This document shows positions 8,581-17,591 of a DNA stretch of 45,237 nucleotides, piece after piece. Origin of the DNA: Pseudanabaena sp. FACHB-1998 (GTDB lineage Bacteria > Cyanobacteriota > Cyanobacteriia > Pseudanabaenales > Pseudanabaenaceae); the NCBI RefSeq assembly GCF_014696355.1, contig NZ_JACJQA010000054.1:1-45237 (forward strand). Direction: 5' to 3'. Numbering within the stretch: the stretch's first letter is position 1; every line of letters starts with the position of its first letter. The notes under the pieces are model-generated. The model was not told the DNA's origin. It worked only from the letters and a program-made list of their open reading frames with translations, and searched no databases. Made by a program: the position numbers and the translations under genes.

Positions 8581-9072
8581 TTAGTTAGGATGACAAGGGC
8601 AAGGACGCAAAGGACAAAGCCAAGGATCGAGACGTTCTTGGCTAGCAAATTTCTTAATCCCATAATTTGACTCTAGCAAAACCAATGCTTTCTGAACATA
8701 AGTATGCACTTGCGTCGCAACCATCCCCGCACAATGAATTGGTGGAACCGCCGCAAACTTTTCTTGCCCTTTCCAAACTTGAACAGCGATCGCATGAATT
8801 GGTGTATCAGTTCCCGATGGTCGATAAACTACAAGCACAGCCCAAAATACTGATGCAAACTCATCAATATTCACAACTAAGTCTTGATTAGCCTCAACTC
8901 GTTGACGAGAGCGAATCAGATTTCGGCGATCGCGATGACGGGCATAGGAGCGGCGACTATAGCAAACATTAGGATTCCAACAGCGATCGCCATCATTGCC
9001 ATGAAGTTCTTGAGCTTGAGCCGCCGAGAGCATCGCACACTTTCTACACTTTTCGGGAATACCTTTAGTCAT
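8581..9072 (-). CDS. Hypothetical Cys-motif protein
   Basis: About 163 residues from the ATG at 9072 (MTKGIPEKCRKC). An upstream in-frame start exists but adds an unlikely leader. The N-terminus has C-x2-C at residues 9 and 12, then Cys at about 31 and 37 in DGDRCWNPNVCYSRRSYARH, a zinc-finger-like arrangement followed by a strongly basic stretch. The remainder is a compact alpha/beta-like segment (FWAVLVVYRPSGTDTPIHAI) with a C-terminal Cys/Pro tail (CPLRPCPC). I know of no assigned function. It is probably co-transcribed with the 7904-8566 gene and is divergent from the 9128 gene. Confidence 0.6.
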   Translation of the reverse strand: MTKGIPEKCRKCAMLSAAQAQELHGNDGDRCWNPNVCYSRRSYARHRDRRNLIRSRQRVEANQDLVVNIDEFASVFWAVLVVYRPSGTDTPIHAIAVQVWKGQEKFAAVPPIHCAGMVATQVHTYVQKALVLLESNYGIKKFASQERLDPWLCPLRPCPCHPN

Positions 9073-9127
9073 GTGGAAAATAAATGTGTTATGAATACAT
9101 ATCATTCACTAGGTATACAGTACAAAT

Positions 9128-9439
9128 ATGGCAATACAAGGAAAACTGGAATTAACTATCAAAATTAATGAATTTCCTTCTGATGTGTCCGTTGATAAAA
9201 ACGGGTGGAAGTCCTTTGATTTAGATTGTGATGGTCAAATCTTTAGTGTTACTGTAAAACCCAAAGTATTTAAGAAGTTGGAAGACGCACAAGTTAATTA
9301 TCCACAGTGGGTAGCGGCGATTGCGGGCAAGATGGGTGAAGCTACTGGGACAGGATTTGTTTTGCTTGAGCCAAATATCCAAGTGTTTGAGAAAAAACCT
9401 AAGGAAGCCAAACCTGCTGAAGAAGCAAGCTCCAACTAA
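9128..9439 (+). CDS. Small cyanobacterial protein, 'FinO-like' annotated family
   Basis: A 103-residue protein with two beta-rich segments (KLELTIKINEFP, SFDLDCDGQIFSVTVKPKVF) and a conserved core, NYPQWVAAIAGKMGEATG. It ends in a Lys/Glu/Pro tail (KKPKEAKPAEE). I recall similar ~100-residue cyanobacterial proteins carrying the label 'fertility inhibition FinO-like', which would imply RNA binding, but the label is not verifiable here. It lies 45 bp upstream of the DrmD-like helicase in the same orientation, so it could be the first gene of the island's transcription unit. It could also be an independent housekeeping gene. Confidence 0.65.
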   Translation: MAIQGKLELTIKINEFPSDVSVDKNGWKSFDLDCDGQIFSVTVKPKVFKKLEDAQVNYPQWVAAIAGKMGEATGTGFVLLEPNIQVFEKKPKEAKPAEEASSN

Positions 9440-9484
9440 ATCTCAATCTCTTTGAAAGTTTTCTAATTTTGGGATTTCTCAAAT

Positions 9485-12355
9485 ATGCCTAGTTATAACA
9501 TTGGTTCTGTAGTTACTTGTCGCGATCGCCAGTGGGTTGTTTTGCCGCCCGATCATGCTGATGTGGTCAGATTAAGACCTTTAAGCGGTAATGAGGATGA
9601 GGTTTGCGGTGTTTTCAAGAAATTGGGATTAGAAATAATTGAGTCTGCCGAATTCCCTGCGCCACAACCTGAAGCGATTCAAGATCGCCAAGCGGCTTTG
9701 TTATTGATGGATGCAGCAAGGCTAAGTTTGCGGAATGGGGCGGGACCTTTTCGGAGCTTGGGGAGATTGTCGGTTTATCCGCGTCCTTATCAGATGGTTC
9801 CTTTGTTGATGGCTTTGCGGTTGTCGACAGTGCGATTGTTGATTGCCGATGATGTGGGGATTGGCAAGACGATTGAAGCGGGATTGATAGCAAGGGAAAT
9901 GCTCGATCGCCAAGAAATTAAGCGACTCGCTGTTTTATGTCCGCCGCACCTATGCGATCAGTGGCAACGGGAATTACGGGAGAAGTTTCATATTGAGGCG
10001 GTGGTGATTCGTTCGGGGACAGTGGGAAAATTAGAGCGATCGCTACCTGCGGGAAATCATCATGTATTTGGCTACTATCCCCATATCATCGTTAGTTTGG
10101 ACTATGCCAAGTCCGATAAACGGAGAGCTAGTTTTTTAGTTCATTGTCCAGATCTGGTAATTGTCGATGAGGCACATACCTGTTCGCGTCCGAGTGGACA
10201 AAGTGCTTCGCAACAGCAGCGTCATCAGTTAGTTAATGAGATTGCGGCAAAGCAGGATCAACATTTAATGCTGCTATCGGCAACGCCCCATAGCGGTATT
10301 GAAGAATCTTTCTTGTCGATTTTGGGCTTGGTTAAACCAGAATTTGCGGCGATGAATTTAGAACATCTCTCGGAACAAGAACGGACTAAATTAGCCAATC
10401 ATTTTATCCAACGTCGTCGCGCTGATGTGAAGCAATGGCTAGGCAATGAGACCCCGTTTCCTGAAAGATTATCCACGGAGCTTAGTTACAAGCTAACGCG
10501 AGAATATCGCGAATTATTTAATGAGGTTTATGATTTTGCGCGAGGTTTGGTTAAGGGTGTTACCGATGAAATGTCCTATGCCCAAAAGCGGGGACGTTAT
10601 TGGGCGGCGTTGGCGCTGATTCGTTGTGTGATGTCTTCACCTGCGGCGGCGGTGGCGACCTTGAGTAAACAGGTGGAAAAACGTGAGGTGGGGGAGCAAT
10701 TAGAGGAAGAAGCAATCGATGAAGACTTGATGGCCTCCTATATTTACGATCCGACAGAACAGGAACAGTCTGCCGATGCTCAACCCACATTAGCGATCGA
10801 GCAGGGACAGCAACAATATCGAGATAGCGATCGCCGTAAGCTCAAAGCATTTGTAGTAGTTGCGGAAAAACTTTATGGAGCTAAGGATGCCAAACTGCAA
10901 CAGGCGATCGCCACAGTACTCACGCTTCTCACTGAAGGATATCATCCGATTATCTGGTGTCGCTATATTGCCACGGCGCAGTATGTCGCGAAATATCTGG
11001 GCGATGTGCTGAAGCAAAAGCTTGATAAAAAAGGTGATCGCTTGCGGGTGTTGGCAATTACGGGTGAGCAGTCGGAAGATGAACGGGAGATATTTTTAAA
11101 AGAATTAGCAAGCTACGAACAAAGAGTCTTAGTGGCAACGGATTGCCTCAGTGAAGGTGTGAACTTGCAAGAGCATTTCTCGGCAGTGCTGCACTATGAC
11201 TTACCTTGGAATCCGAACCGACTGGAACAGCGTGAGGGTAGAGTCGATCGCTATGGTCAAAAAGCATCGGAAGTCAAATGTGCTTTACTCTGTGGACAGG
11301 ACAACCCCATCGATGATGTGGTGTTAAAAGTATTGATTCGCAAGGCAGTAAAAATCCATCGCTCTTTGGGAATTACTGTCCCAGTACCAATGGATAATGC
11401 CAATATTACCGAGAGAATTTTTAACTCCTTATTTGAATACGAATCGGCAGGCGTACAGCTTTCTATTTTTGACTCTGGTTCACAGTTAGCGCTACTAGAT
11501 GCAGAAATGAATCGAATTTGGGAACAAGCCGAAGAAAAAGTTAGCCGTACAAGGTTTGCTCAGAGAGCGATTACTTCGGAAGATGTGCAACAGGAATTAA
11601 TTGAGTCTGATCGCGTGTTGGGAAGTGCGACAGAAATCGAGCGCTTTGTGCGATCGGCTTGTGGGCGCTTGAATGCTTCTCTAATTCCCAAAACCATTCA
11701 AAAACGTCCTTGTTGGCTATTGCCGAACATCCCCTCCGAAATTGCGTCCATGCTAACGCCTACATTAGGCGATCGCCAAAAGTTAAGCCTTTCTTTTGTT
11801 AGTCCTACTCCCGATGGAGTGGAATTTATTGGGCGCAATCATCCCTTAGTAGAAAGCTTGGCGAGATATCTATTAGAGGATGTCTTGAGTAATACCGTTA
11901 ATCCTGTGGCGGCGCGATGCGGATTTACGGTTACGGATGCTGTTACTAAGCGCACGACTTTATTACTATTACGCTTGCGGCATTTGATTGACAGCCCTAA
12001 ACAAGGACTTAAAGAGGATAAAAGTTTATTAGCTGAAGAATGCTTAGTCGTTGGTTTTACAGGCTCAACTTCAAATCCGATTTGGCTAGAGCAAAGTGAG
12101 GCTTTAAGGTTAATAGAAACTGCTGAACCTGTTGCCGATCCGCCTAGTTTGGGACTAGTGCGATCGGATATGCGTGACTTGTTAGAAAGTATGGAAGATT
12201 TACAGGAGGAATTGGAATTAATTGCGAAGGCGCGATCGCAAGATTTAGCCCAATCTCATCGTAGAGTTAGAGCAATTACGAAGGAGGGACAGGTCAAAGT
12301 GAAGGCTCAGTTACCGATGGATTTGCTCGGAGTATATGTTTTGAAACCAAAGTAA
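9485..12355 (+). CDS. drmD: SNF2-like helicase, DISARM DrmD type
   Basis: A 956-residue superfamily 2 translocase. The N-terminus YNIGSVVTCRDRQWVVLP and the block GAGPFRSLGRLSVYPRPYQ match DrmD of class 1 DISARM as I remember it. Motif I is ADDVGIGKTIEAGL (about residues 121-134), the Walker B box is VIVDEAHTC (about 225-233), and motif III is LLSATPHSG. The C-terminal helicase domain shows CLSEGVNLQ and NRLEQREGRVDRYGQ (motifs V and VI). The last 300 residues are a family-specific tail without obvious nuclease motifs. In DISARM the helicases act with a methylase to restrict unmodified phage DNA. Next gene block is 109 bp away. The gene looks intact. Confidence 0.8.
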   Translation: MPSYNIGSVVTCRDRQWVVLPPDHADVVRLRPLSGNEDEVCGVFKKLGLEIIESAEFPAPQPEAIQDRQAALLLMDAARLSLRNGAGPFRSLGRLSVYPRPYQMVPLLMALRLSTVRLLIADDVGIGKTIEAGLIAREMLDRQEIKRLAVLCPPHLCDQWQRELREKFHIEAVVIRSGTVGKLERSLPAGNHHVFGYYPHIIVSLDYAKSDKRRASFLVHCPDLVIVDEAHTCSRPSGQSASQQQRHQLVNEIAAKQDQHLMLLSATPHSGIEESFLSILGLVKPEFAAMNLEHLSEQERTKLANHFIQRRRADVKQWLGNETPFPERLSTELSYKLTREYRELFNEVYDFARGLVKGVTDEMSYAQKRGRYWAALALIRCVMSSPAAAVATLSKQVEKREVGEQLEEEAIDEDLMASYIYDPTEQEQSADAQPTLAIEQGQQQYRDSDRRKLKAFVVVAEKLYGAKDAKLQQAIATVLTLLTEGYHPIIWCRYIATAQYVAKYLGDVLKQKLDKKGDRLRVLAITGEQSEDEREIFLKELASYEQRVLVATDCLSEGVNLQEHFSAVLHYDLPWNPNRLEQREGRVDRYGQKASEVKCALLCGQDNPIDDVVLKVLIRKAVKIHRSLGITVPVPMDNANITERIFNSLFEYESAGVQLSIFDSGSQLALLDAEMNRIWEQAEEKVSRTRFAQRAITSEDVQQELIESDRVLGSATEIERFVRSACGRLNASLIPKTIQKRPCWLLPNIPSEIASMLTPTLGDRQKLSLSFVSPTPDGVEFIGRNHPLVESLARYLLEDVLSNTVNPVAARCGFTVTDAVTKRTTLLLLRLRHLIDSPKQGLKEDKSLLAEECLVVGFTGSTSNPIWLEQSEALRLIETAEPVADPPSLGLVRSDMRDLLESMEDLQEELELIAKARSQDLAQSHRRVRAITKEGQVKVKAQLPMDLLGVYVLKPK

Positions 12356-12357
12356 AC

Positions 12358-12398
12358 CCTCACCCCCTAGCCCCCTCTCCCATTAAGGGCGAGGGGGG
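12358..12398. repeat. GC-rich palindromic repeat, left half-unit (copy A)
   Basis: CCCTCACCCCCTAGCCCCC, then a hairpin closing with GGGCGAGGGGGG, starts two bases after the drmD stop codon. It matches the left half of the 94-bp units found inside the methyltransferase gene. Here it is intergenic and could form a hairpin in the transcript. Confidence 0.75.
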
Positions 12399-12464
12399 AC
12401 AGGAAAAATTTAAATAGGTGTAAATGCTAAACTCTTCACTTAATTACAATGCAAGGATAAAGCT

Positions 12465-12698
12465 ATGTTAGCCAATGCAATTAATCCCAATTTGCTCAAA
12501 AGGACAGTGCTACTCTATTGTGATGAAGATGGCTATTTTATCGTTGAAGTGCCTAGCTTGACTGGCTGTATTAGTCAAGGCGAAACGAGGGAAGAAGCCT
12601 TGGCAAATATCCAAGAAGCGATCGCCCTGCATATTGAAGTTTTGCAAGATCGGGGCGAACCGATTCCCGATGACAATATTGAGGTAATTTCGCTATGA
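12465..12698 (+). CDS. hicB: HicB-family antitoxin
   Basis: A 77-residue HicB-type antitoxin. LYCDEDGYFIVEVPSLTGC is the partial RNase-H-like HicB fold with the 'P.l.GC.s.G.t..EAl' signature, continuing into QGETREEALANIQEAIALHI. There is no C-terminal DNA-binding domain, so it is the short form, which may rely on the toxin complex for autoregulation. It overlaps hicA by 4 bp (ATGA), the common translational coupling. AAGGA lies just upstream as a ribosome-binding site. The pair sits between the SNF2 helicase and the methyltransferase of the defence cluster. Confidence 0.92.
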   Translation: MLANAINPNLLKRTVLLYCDEDGYFIVEVPSLTGCISQGETREEALANIQEAIALHIEVLQDRGEPIPDDNIEVISL

Positions 12699-12916
12699 GT
12701 AAGTTGCCTGTTGTTTCGGGAGCAGACTGCATCAAGGCATTAGAAAAAATTGATTTTGTAGTTAATCGGCAAAGGGGGAGTCACATTACCTTAGTCCGAC
12801 AAGATCCATCAACTCAATTAACTATCCCAAACCATAAAACTGTTGCTAAAGGAACCTTGCGATCAATCATCCGAGATGCAGGGTTAACTGTAGATGAATT
12901 TATCGCCCTACTCTAA
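12695..12916 (+). CDS. hicA: HicA-family mRNA interferase toxin
   Basis: A 73-residue HicA toxin with a double-stranded-RNA-binding-like fold. The catalytic His is H30 in QRGSHITL, and the family tail HKTVAKGTLRSIIRDAGLT is complete. Family role: translation-independent mRNA cleavage, neutralised by HicB. Normal length with no frameshift. The following 120 bases contain a palindromic dispersed repeat before the methyltransferase gene starts. Confidence 0.93.
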   Translation: MSKLPVVSGADCIKALEKIDFVVNRQRGSHITLVRQDPSTQLTIPNHKTVAKGTLRSIIRDAGLTVDEFIALL

Positions 12917-12938
12917 ACTCAGAAATTTTATTTCTTCT

Positions 12939-12996
12939 CGTAGTCAAGGCTTTAGCCTTTCCTATCTTCAAACTCAAAGGCTAAAGCCTTACTACG
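12939..12996. repeat. Palindromic dispersed repeat (AAGGCTTTAGCCTTT type)
   Basis: Two arms, CGTAGTCAAGGCTTTAGCCT and the inverse AGGCTAAAGCCTTACTACG, pair over about 21 bp with a one-base bulge and a ~15-base loop. This is a dispersed palindrome often seen in cyanobacterial intergenic regions. It could act as a terminator for hicBA. Confidence 0.75.
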
Positions 12997-14539
12997 GGTA
13001 ATCATCTCTTTAAAGTTAATTGTTTATCAAGCATTATGACCACTACTCAAATCGTTAAAAACACTACAGGTTTGCATATCGAAGGTAACTTGATTGCGGG
13101 AGACTTTCTTTCCGATCTGGTTGCGGGCAATGTCAAGGGACAAATGCCTGAAGACTTTGGCTTGGCGAAAGCGGATAAGCTGGCGGATGAGATTGCGACG
13201 GTGTGGGGTGAGGCGAAAAAGTTTTGGGCAGGATTTAAAAAATCCCGTGAAGAATCGAGTTTCTCGGAGTCAGGGACTACGGAAACGCGCAAGGCTTGGG
13301 TTGTGCCTTTACTTTATAACTTGGGTTATTTGCCCACTTTTAGAGGTGAGGCGGAAGTTATCGATGGACAGACTTTTGCAATTTCCCATCGGGCGGGAGT
13401 TGGGGATAGGGGGATTGCTAAAGCAATTACTACGGAAACATCTCCGATTCACATCACTGGATGCAGGATAAGACTTGACCAGAAGCCGCCGAGTGGAAAT
13501 CCGAGGCTGTCGGCTCATGGGCTGATGCAGGAATATCTCAATCGGACTGAGCATCTATGGGGGATTACTACCAATGGTTTGCAGTGGCGGTTGTTGCGCG
13601 ACTCTTCTTTGATGACGAGGCTTACTTATATTGAGTTTGATTTAGAGCAAATTCTCGAAGGGGAAAACTTTGCTGAATTTGGGTTGTTTTATCGGTTGTT
13701 TCACCGATCGCGTTTACCGCAGGGAATGGACGATGCCCATGAGTGCCTTTTGGAGTTTTATCATCAAGAAACTTTGCAACAGGGCGGCAGGGTACGCGAT
13801 CGCCTAAGAGATGGTGTCGAAAGAGCGATCGCCAAACTAGGCAATGGTTTCTTACAGCATCCAAAAAATCAAGCACTGAGGGATAAGTTTGCGGCTAAGG
13901 AAATTAGCGATCGCGATTTTTATCGACAAATTCTGTTGTTGATCTATCGCCTTTTATTCTTGATGGTGGCGGAGTCGCGCAATTTGTTACTGACTGAAGA
14001 AGATCCTGAAAAGGTAAGGATTTATGAGAAGTATTACAGCATTGAGCGTTTACGTGCCCTCGCAGAAAGAGCGATCGTTCCTCGCCGCGAGGGATTTCAA
14101 GACCTATGGCAAGGTTTGCGGGTGACTTTTTGCCTTTTTGATGAAAATTGGCGCGGTGAGTTGTTGGGGCTATCACCGCTAAATGGTGATTTGTTCGGCT
14201 CAATGACTTTGCCAGAGCTAAATGTGAGTGCCTTAGATAATTACGATCTCATGGTCGTCATTCGCAATCTATCGCTCTATGCACCGACCGATAAGGCGCA
14301 ACTGCGGCGGGTTAATTATGCGGCGCTGGATGTGGAGGAGTTGGGTAGTGTTTACGAAAGCCTGTTAGATTTTCATCCACAGGTGAGTTTATCTCAGGGT
14401 AAGTATGAGTTTTTGTTAGTGGCGGGTAGCGATCGCAAAACGACAGGAGCTTATTACACGCCATCGGAGCTTGTGGCGCAGTTGGTGAAGAGTGCCTTGG
14501 AGCCTGTGATTGCAGAAAGGATGAATGAGGCGAAGAATT

Positions 14540-14633
14540 CCCTCACCCCCCAGCCCCCTCTCCCTAGGGGCGAGGGGGAGCAAGACGAATTTCAGAACCC
14601 CTCGCCCTCAGGGAGAGGGGTAGGGGTGAGGGG
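14540..14633. repeat. GC-rich palindromic coding repeat, full unit (copy B)
   Basis: Two hairpin halves separated by an AT-richer spacer. The left half starts CCCTCACCCCCCAGCCCCCT and the right half ends AGAGGGGTAGGGGTGAGGG. The outer ends are inverse complements of each other and each half also folds on itself. It is translated in frame as LTPQPPLPRGEGE, then a spacer, then PSPSGRGVGVRG within the methyltransferase, between YYTPSELV and motif I. Confidence 0.88.
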
Positions 14634-14637
14634 TTCT

Positions 14638-14988
14638 TGGGAAATTTCTGATGATTTGCGGAAGAAGATGCAGGAAGTGGCGCGACAATTTCGTAAAGAG
14701 CCAACTCAAAGTGAAGCAATTTTATGGGAGGCAATTCGTAACCGTAAGCTAGAAAATCGTAAGTTTCGTCGTCAGCATCCTATTGGCACATTTATAGTTG
14801 ATTTTTTCTGTAGAGAAGAAAATCTAATTGTAGAAGTTGATGGACTAATCCATGAATCTCAGCAAGAGCTAGACCGTCAAAGGCAAGGACTCCTTGAATC
14901 TCTTGGGTTACACTTTGTGCGTGTCAGTAGTCAACAAGTAGAAACGTCTTTCTCTAAGACCTTAGAAATTATCAAACAATCTTTCTTG
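14638..14988 (+). other. Embedded DUF559 endonuclease-like domain within the methyltransferase
   Basis: About 117 residues inserted in frame between copies B and C of the GC-rich repeat and just before methylase motif I. The block reads LRKKMQEVARQFRKEPTQSE, AILWEAIRNRKLENRKFRRQ, HPIGTFIVDFFCREENLIVE, VDGLIHESQQELDRQRQGLL. That is the DUF559 (Vsr-like, PD-(D/E)XK-related) family, with the Asp of IVDFF, the Glu-x-Asp of VEVDG and the following His. DUF559 proteins are usually small free-standing proteins of this length, so this looks like a passenger gene. An internal ATG at 14668 (MQEVARQF) is preceded by a purine-rich GGAAGAAG, so separate translation is conceivable. It is bounded on both sides by repeats found elsewhere in the same gene. 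Confidence 0.85.
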
Positions 14989-15026
14989 CCCCCCTCGCCC
15001 TCAGGGAGAGGGGCTGGGGGTGAGGG
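14989..15026. repeat. GC-rich palindromic coding repeat, right half-unit (copy C)
   Basis: The right half only (CCCTCAGGGAGAGGGGCTGG onward, ending TGAGGG), translated as PPSPSGRGAGGEG. It closes the DUF559 insert and directly precedes LQQLQESALLSIKVCDPACG of the methylase. Confidence 0.85.
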
Positions 15027-15745
15027 TCTTCAGCAACTTCAAGAATCCGCACTTCTCTCCATCAAAGTTTGCGATCCTGCTTGTGGGTCTGGACATTTCC
15101 TATTGGCAGCAGCACGGCGGATTGGGAAGGAATTGGCTAAAGTGCGGACGGGTGAGGCTGCGCCTAGTCCCGAACCTTTGCGTGAGGCGACCCGTGATGT
15201 GATTCAGCATTGCATTTATGGTGTGGATATCAATCCCCTAGCCGTTGACCTTTGCAAAGTGGCTCTTTGGATTGAGGGTTTTGCGAAGGGAATGCCGCTT
15301 AATTTCCTTGACCATCGCATTAAGTGCGGTAACTCGTTGGTGGGTGTTTTAAATCTGGATGTTTTAAAGGAAGGGATTCCTGATGAGGCGTTTAAGGCGG
15401 TGACGGGGGATGACAAGGTGCTGTCTAGTATCAAGAAGAAGGCGAATAAGCAGGAAAGGCTCAAGGATCTCACGGGGCAACTCTCGACCGCTGGTCAGTT
15501 AGATAACGATTTGGCGGCGATCGCATCGGCATGGCAAGAGTTAGATCTGATTCCTGAAAATACGCCTGAGTTTGTGAAGCAAAAGAAGGAGCGCTATGAG
15601 GCTAATCAACGCGATCGCAAGTGGTGGCGCAGTCGTTCGGCTTGTAATTTGTGGACGGCAGCGTTTTTTATGCCTTTGACTGAGCAAAATTTGCAGTTAT
15701 TGCCAACTACGGCGGCGTTGGTGCGGTTGTTGAGTGAAGATCTTG

Positions 15746-15785
15746 CTCCCCTCTCCCCCATTGGGAGAGGGGCTGGGGGTGAGGG
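15746..15785. repeat. GC-rich palindromic coding repeat, right half-unit (copy D)
   Basis: The right half (CCCCTCTCCCCCATTGGGAG onward), translated as APLSPIGRGAGGEG, between the LVRLLSEDL and LPAIGVREIVDAANQL segments of the methyltransferase. There is no partner left half nearby. Confidence 0.82.
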
Positions 15786-16486
15786 TCTTCCAGCGATAGG
15801 AGTAAGGGAAATCGTTGATGCTGCGAACCAGTTAGCCTCTGAGAAGGGCTTTTTTCATTGGGCTTTAGAGTTTCCTGATGTGTTTGAGAATGATGGTTTT
15901 GATTGCATTCTCGGTAATCCTCCTTGGGAGATGATACAACTTGACCCAAGAGAGTTCTTTATTTCAAGAAATGTAGAAATTAACAATGCAAAAAACAAAG
16001 CTGAGAGAGACAAGTTAATAAAACTATTGCAACAAACAAATTCTCATTTACTCCAAGAACTTAAAGATGCACAACATGATTCTGATGCTCAAAGTAAATT
16101 TATTCGAGAGTCAGGACGTTTTCCTCTAACTGCGGTAGGAAGAATTAATACTTATGCTGTGTTTGCAGAAACAACTAGAAAAATAATCTCTGATATGGGT
16201 AGGGTTGGTATAATTGTTCCAAGTGGAATTGCTACAAACGACACAACAAAAGAGTTCTTTGGTGATGTAATTAAGCAGGAATCTTTAGTTAGTCTATTCG
16301 GCTTTACTAATTGGGCTTTTATTTTTCCTAATGTTGGTGATAGATTTGCTTTTTGTTTGTTAACTTTAGTAGGTAAAAAAATAAAAAAGATTGAATCAGT
16401 TTTTACTTATCACTGTCATCATATTTCTGATTTGAATGAAGCGAAAAGATATTTTACTTTGTCAAAAAAAGATATTGGCTTGATTA

Positions 16487-17591
16487 GAGTTGTTGGGAAA
16501 CAAAAGCAAGGCACAGTTTCTATTTTACTCTTTCTATCTATTTTCAAGCAGTATCTAAGTAGAAGTTCCATAAACCAGCCGCAATCAACATGAGACGGTC
16601 ATCAAAATCAGGTATACGATTACGATAGGTTGCTGTTACAGAATTATATCGTTTCATCCCCGCATGGGCATGTTCACATTTGACTCGTTGACGGCTAAAT
16701 TCTCGATTTTCCTGTTTCTGAGCTTCAGTCAACTCTTGACCTTTTGGCTTTTTGTGCGGCAGATGTACATTTACAAACTCGTTCTGTAATCCTTGATAGC
16801 CCAAATCCCCCTCAATCGCTACGGCATCAGGAATGTTGCTTACCCAGTCCTCTTCGTCCAGTTGCTTCTTATCGTGGACTTTTCCTGCTTTGGCTTTGCT
16901 CAGTAAAATAATCCGCTTTTTACGGGTGCTACCTGTGGTGTGTTTCCTTGTGTGCCGTTTTTTTTCCTGAGTAATGCTCTTTTTGTCGTGCTGCATCTTT
17001 TGGACGTTGCACTGGTCGTTCTGTACCGTCAATGATTACTGCTTCGACTTCGCCAAACTTTGCTAGAAATTCTTCGATGCTATCAATCTTTCTTTCGGGT
17101 AATGCTTGTCTCTTGCCCAGTGCTGTTTCCAAGATTGGCATCAGTCGATGTACCCAATCGTGAGCGCAGGAGCGGTCAAAACCAAATAAAACACTCATTA
17201 AGTCAAATGTGGGATAGCATTTGCAGTACAACAAGATAAAAAACAATTTGTCGGCACTAGTTTTCAGTGTTGCTTTCCTACCCCCTCCTGCTGCTCGCCA
17301 TCGCCTTTTCTTGGCTAGGGTTTCCTGATATGCTTCTGCAAAACTTGGCAACAACTCATCGAATGCTTGCTGGTTCAATCCTGTAGTTGCTCGTATTTGC
17401 CTATCTTGTTTGAGTATATTTTCAATATTTATCATCTTTTTTATGTGTCTCTTGGCATGATAATACCTGATATCAAACCTCGCTTATGGTTCAATTTATT
17501 GAACTTTTAGCTTTTCTATTTACATATAGATGGAAGTACAGAAATAAATACGAAGTTGCCTTTATAGCTTGCTTTCGTTTCCCGACAGGTC
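16487..17591 (-). mobile_element. IS5-family (IS427-like) insertion sequence inside the methyltransferase
   Basis: The element is 1105 bp. Its left end begins GAGTTGTTGGGAAACAAAAG and the inverse of its right end begins GACCTGTCGGGAAACGAAAG; about 19 of the first 24 positions agree, giving imperfect terminal inverted repeats. It is flanked by a TA duplication (16485-16486 and 17592-17593). Excision with one TA restores the host reading frame exactly. The transposase lies on the minus strand in two overlapping frames. The short target site and two-frame transposase point to the IS427 subgroup. The host gene is on the plus strand, so the element opposes it. Confidence 0.88.
16544..17435 (-). 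CDS. IS5-family transposase in two overlapping frames (frameshift at A8)
   Basis: Frame 1 (17435 to 16929, 168 residues) has the helix-turn-helix region (LFFILLYCKCYPTFDLMSVL, FGFDRSCAHDWV) and the first catalytic Asp in AVIIDGTERPVQRP. Frame 2 (open from 17032 to 16544) continues with HTRKHTTGSTRKKR, the second Asp in AIEGDLGYQG, and the Glu in RVKCEHAHAGMKRYN. A run of eight A residues on the minus strand (16958-16965) lies in the overlap. Joining the frames there (YSGKK to RHTRK) gives an uninterrupted DDE transposase of about 294 residues. The shift needed is +1 relative to frame 1 (or transcript slippage on the A run). Expression as a fusion is inferred from other IS427-type elements. 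Confidence 0.85.
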
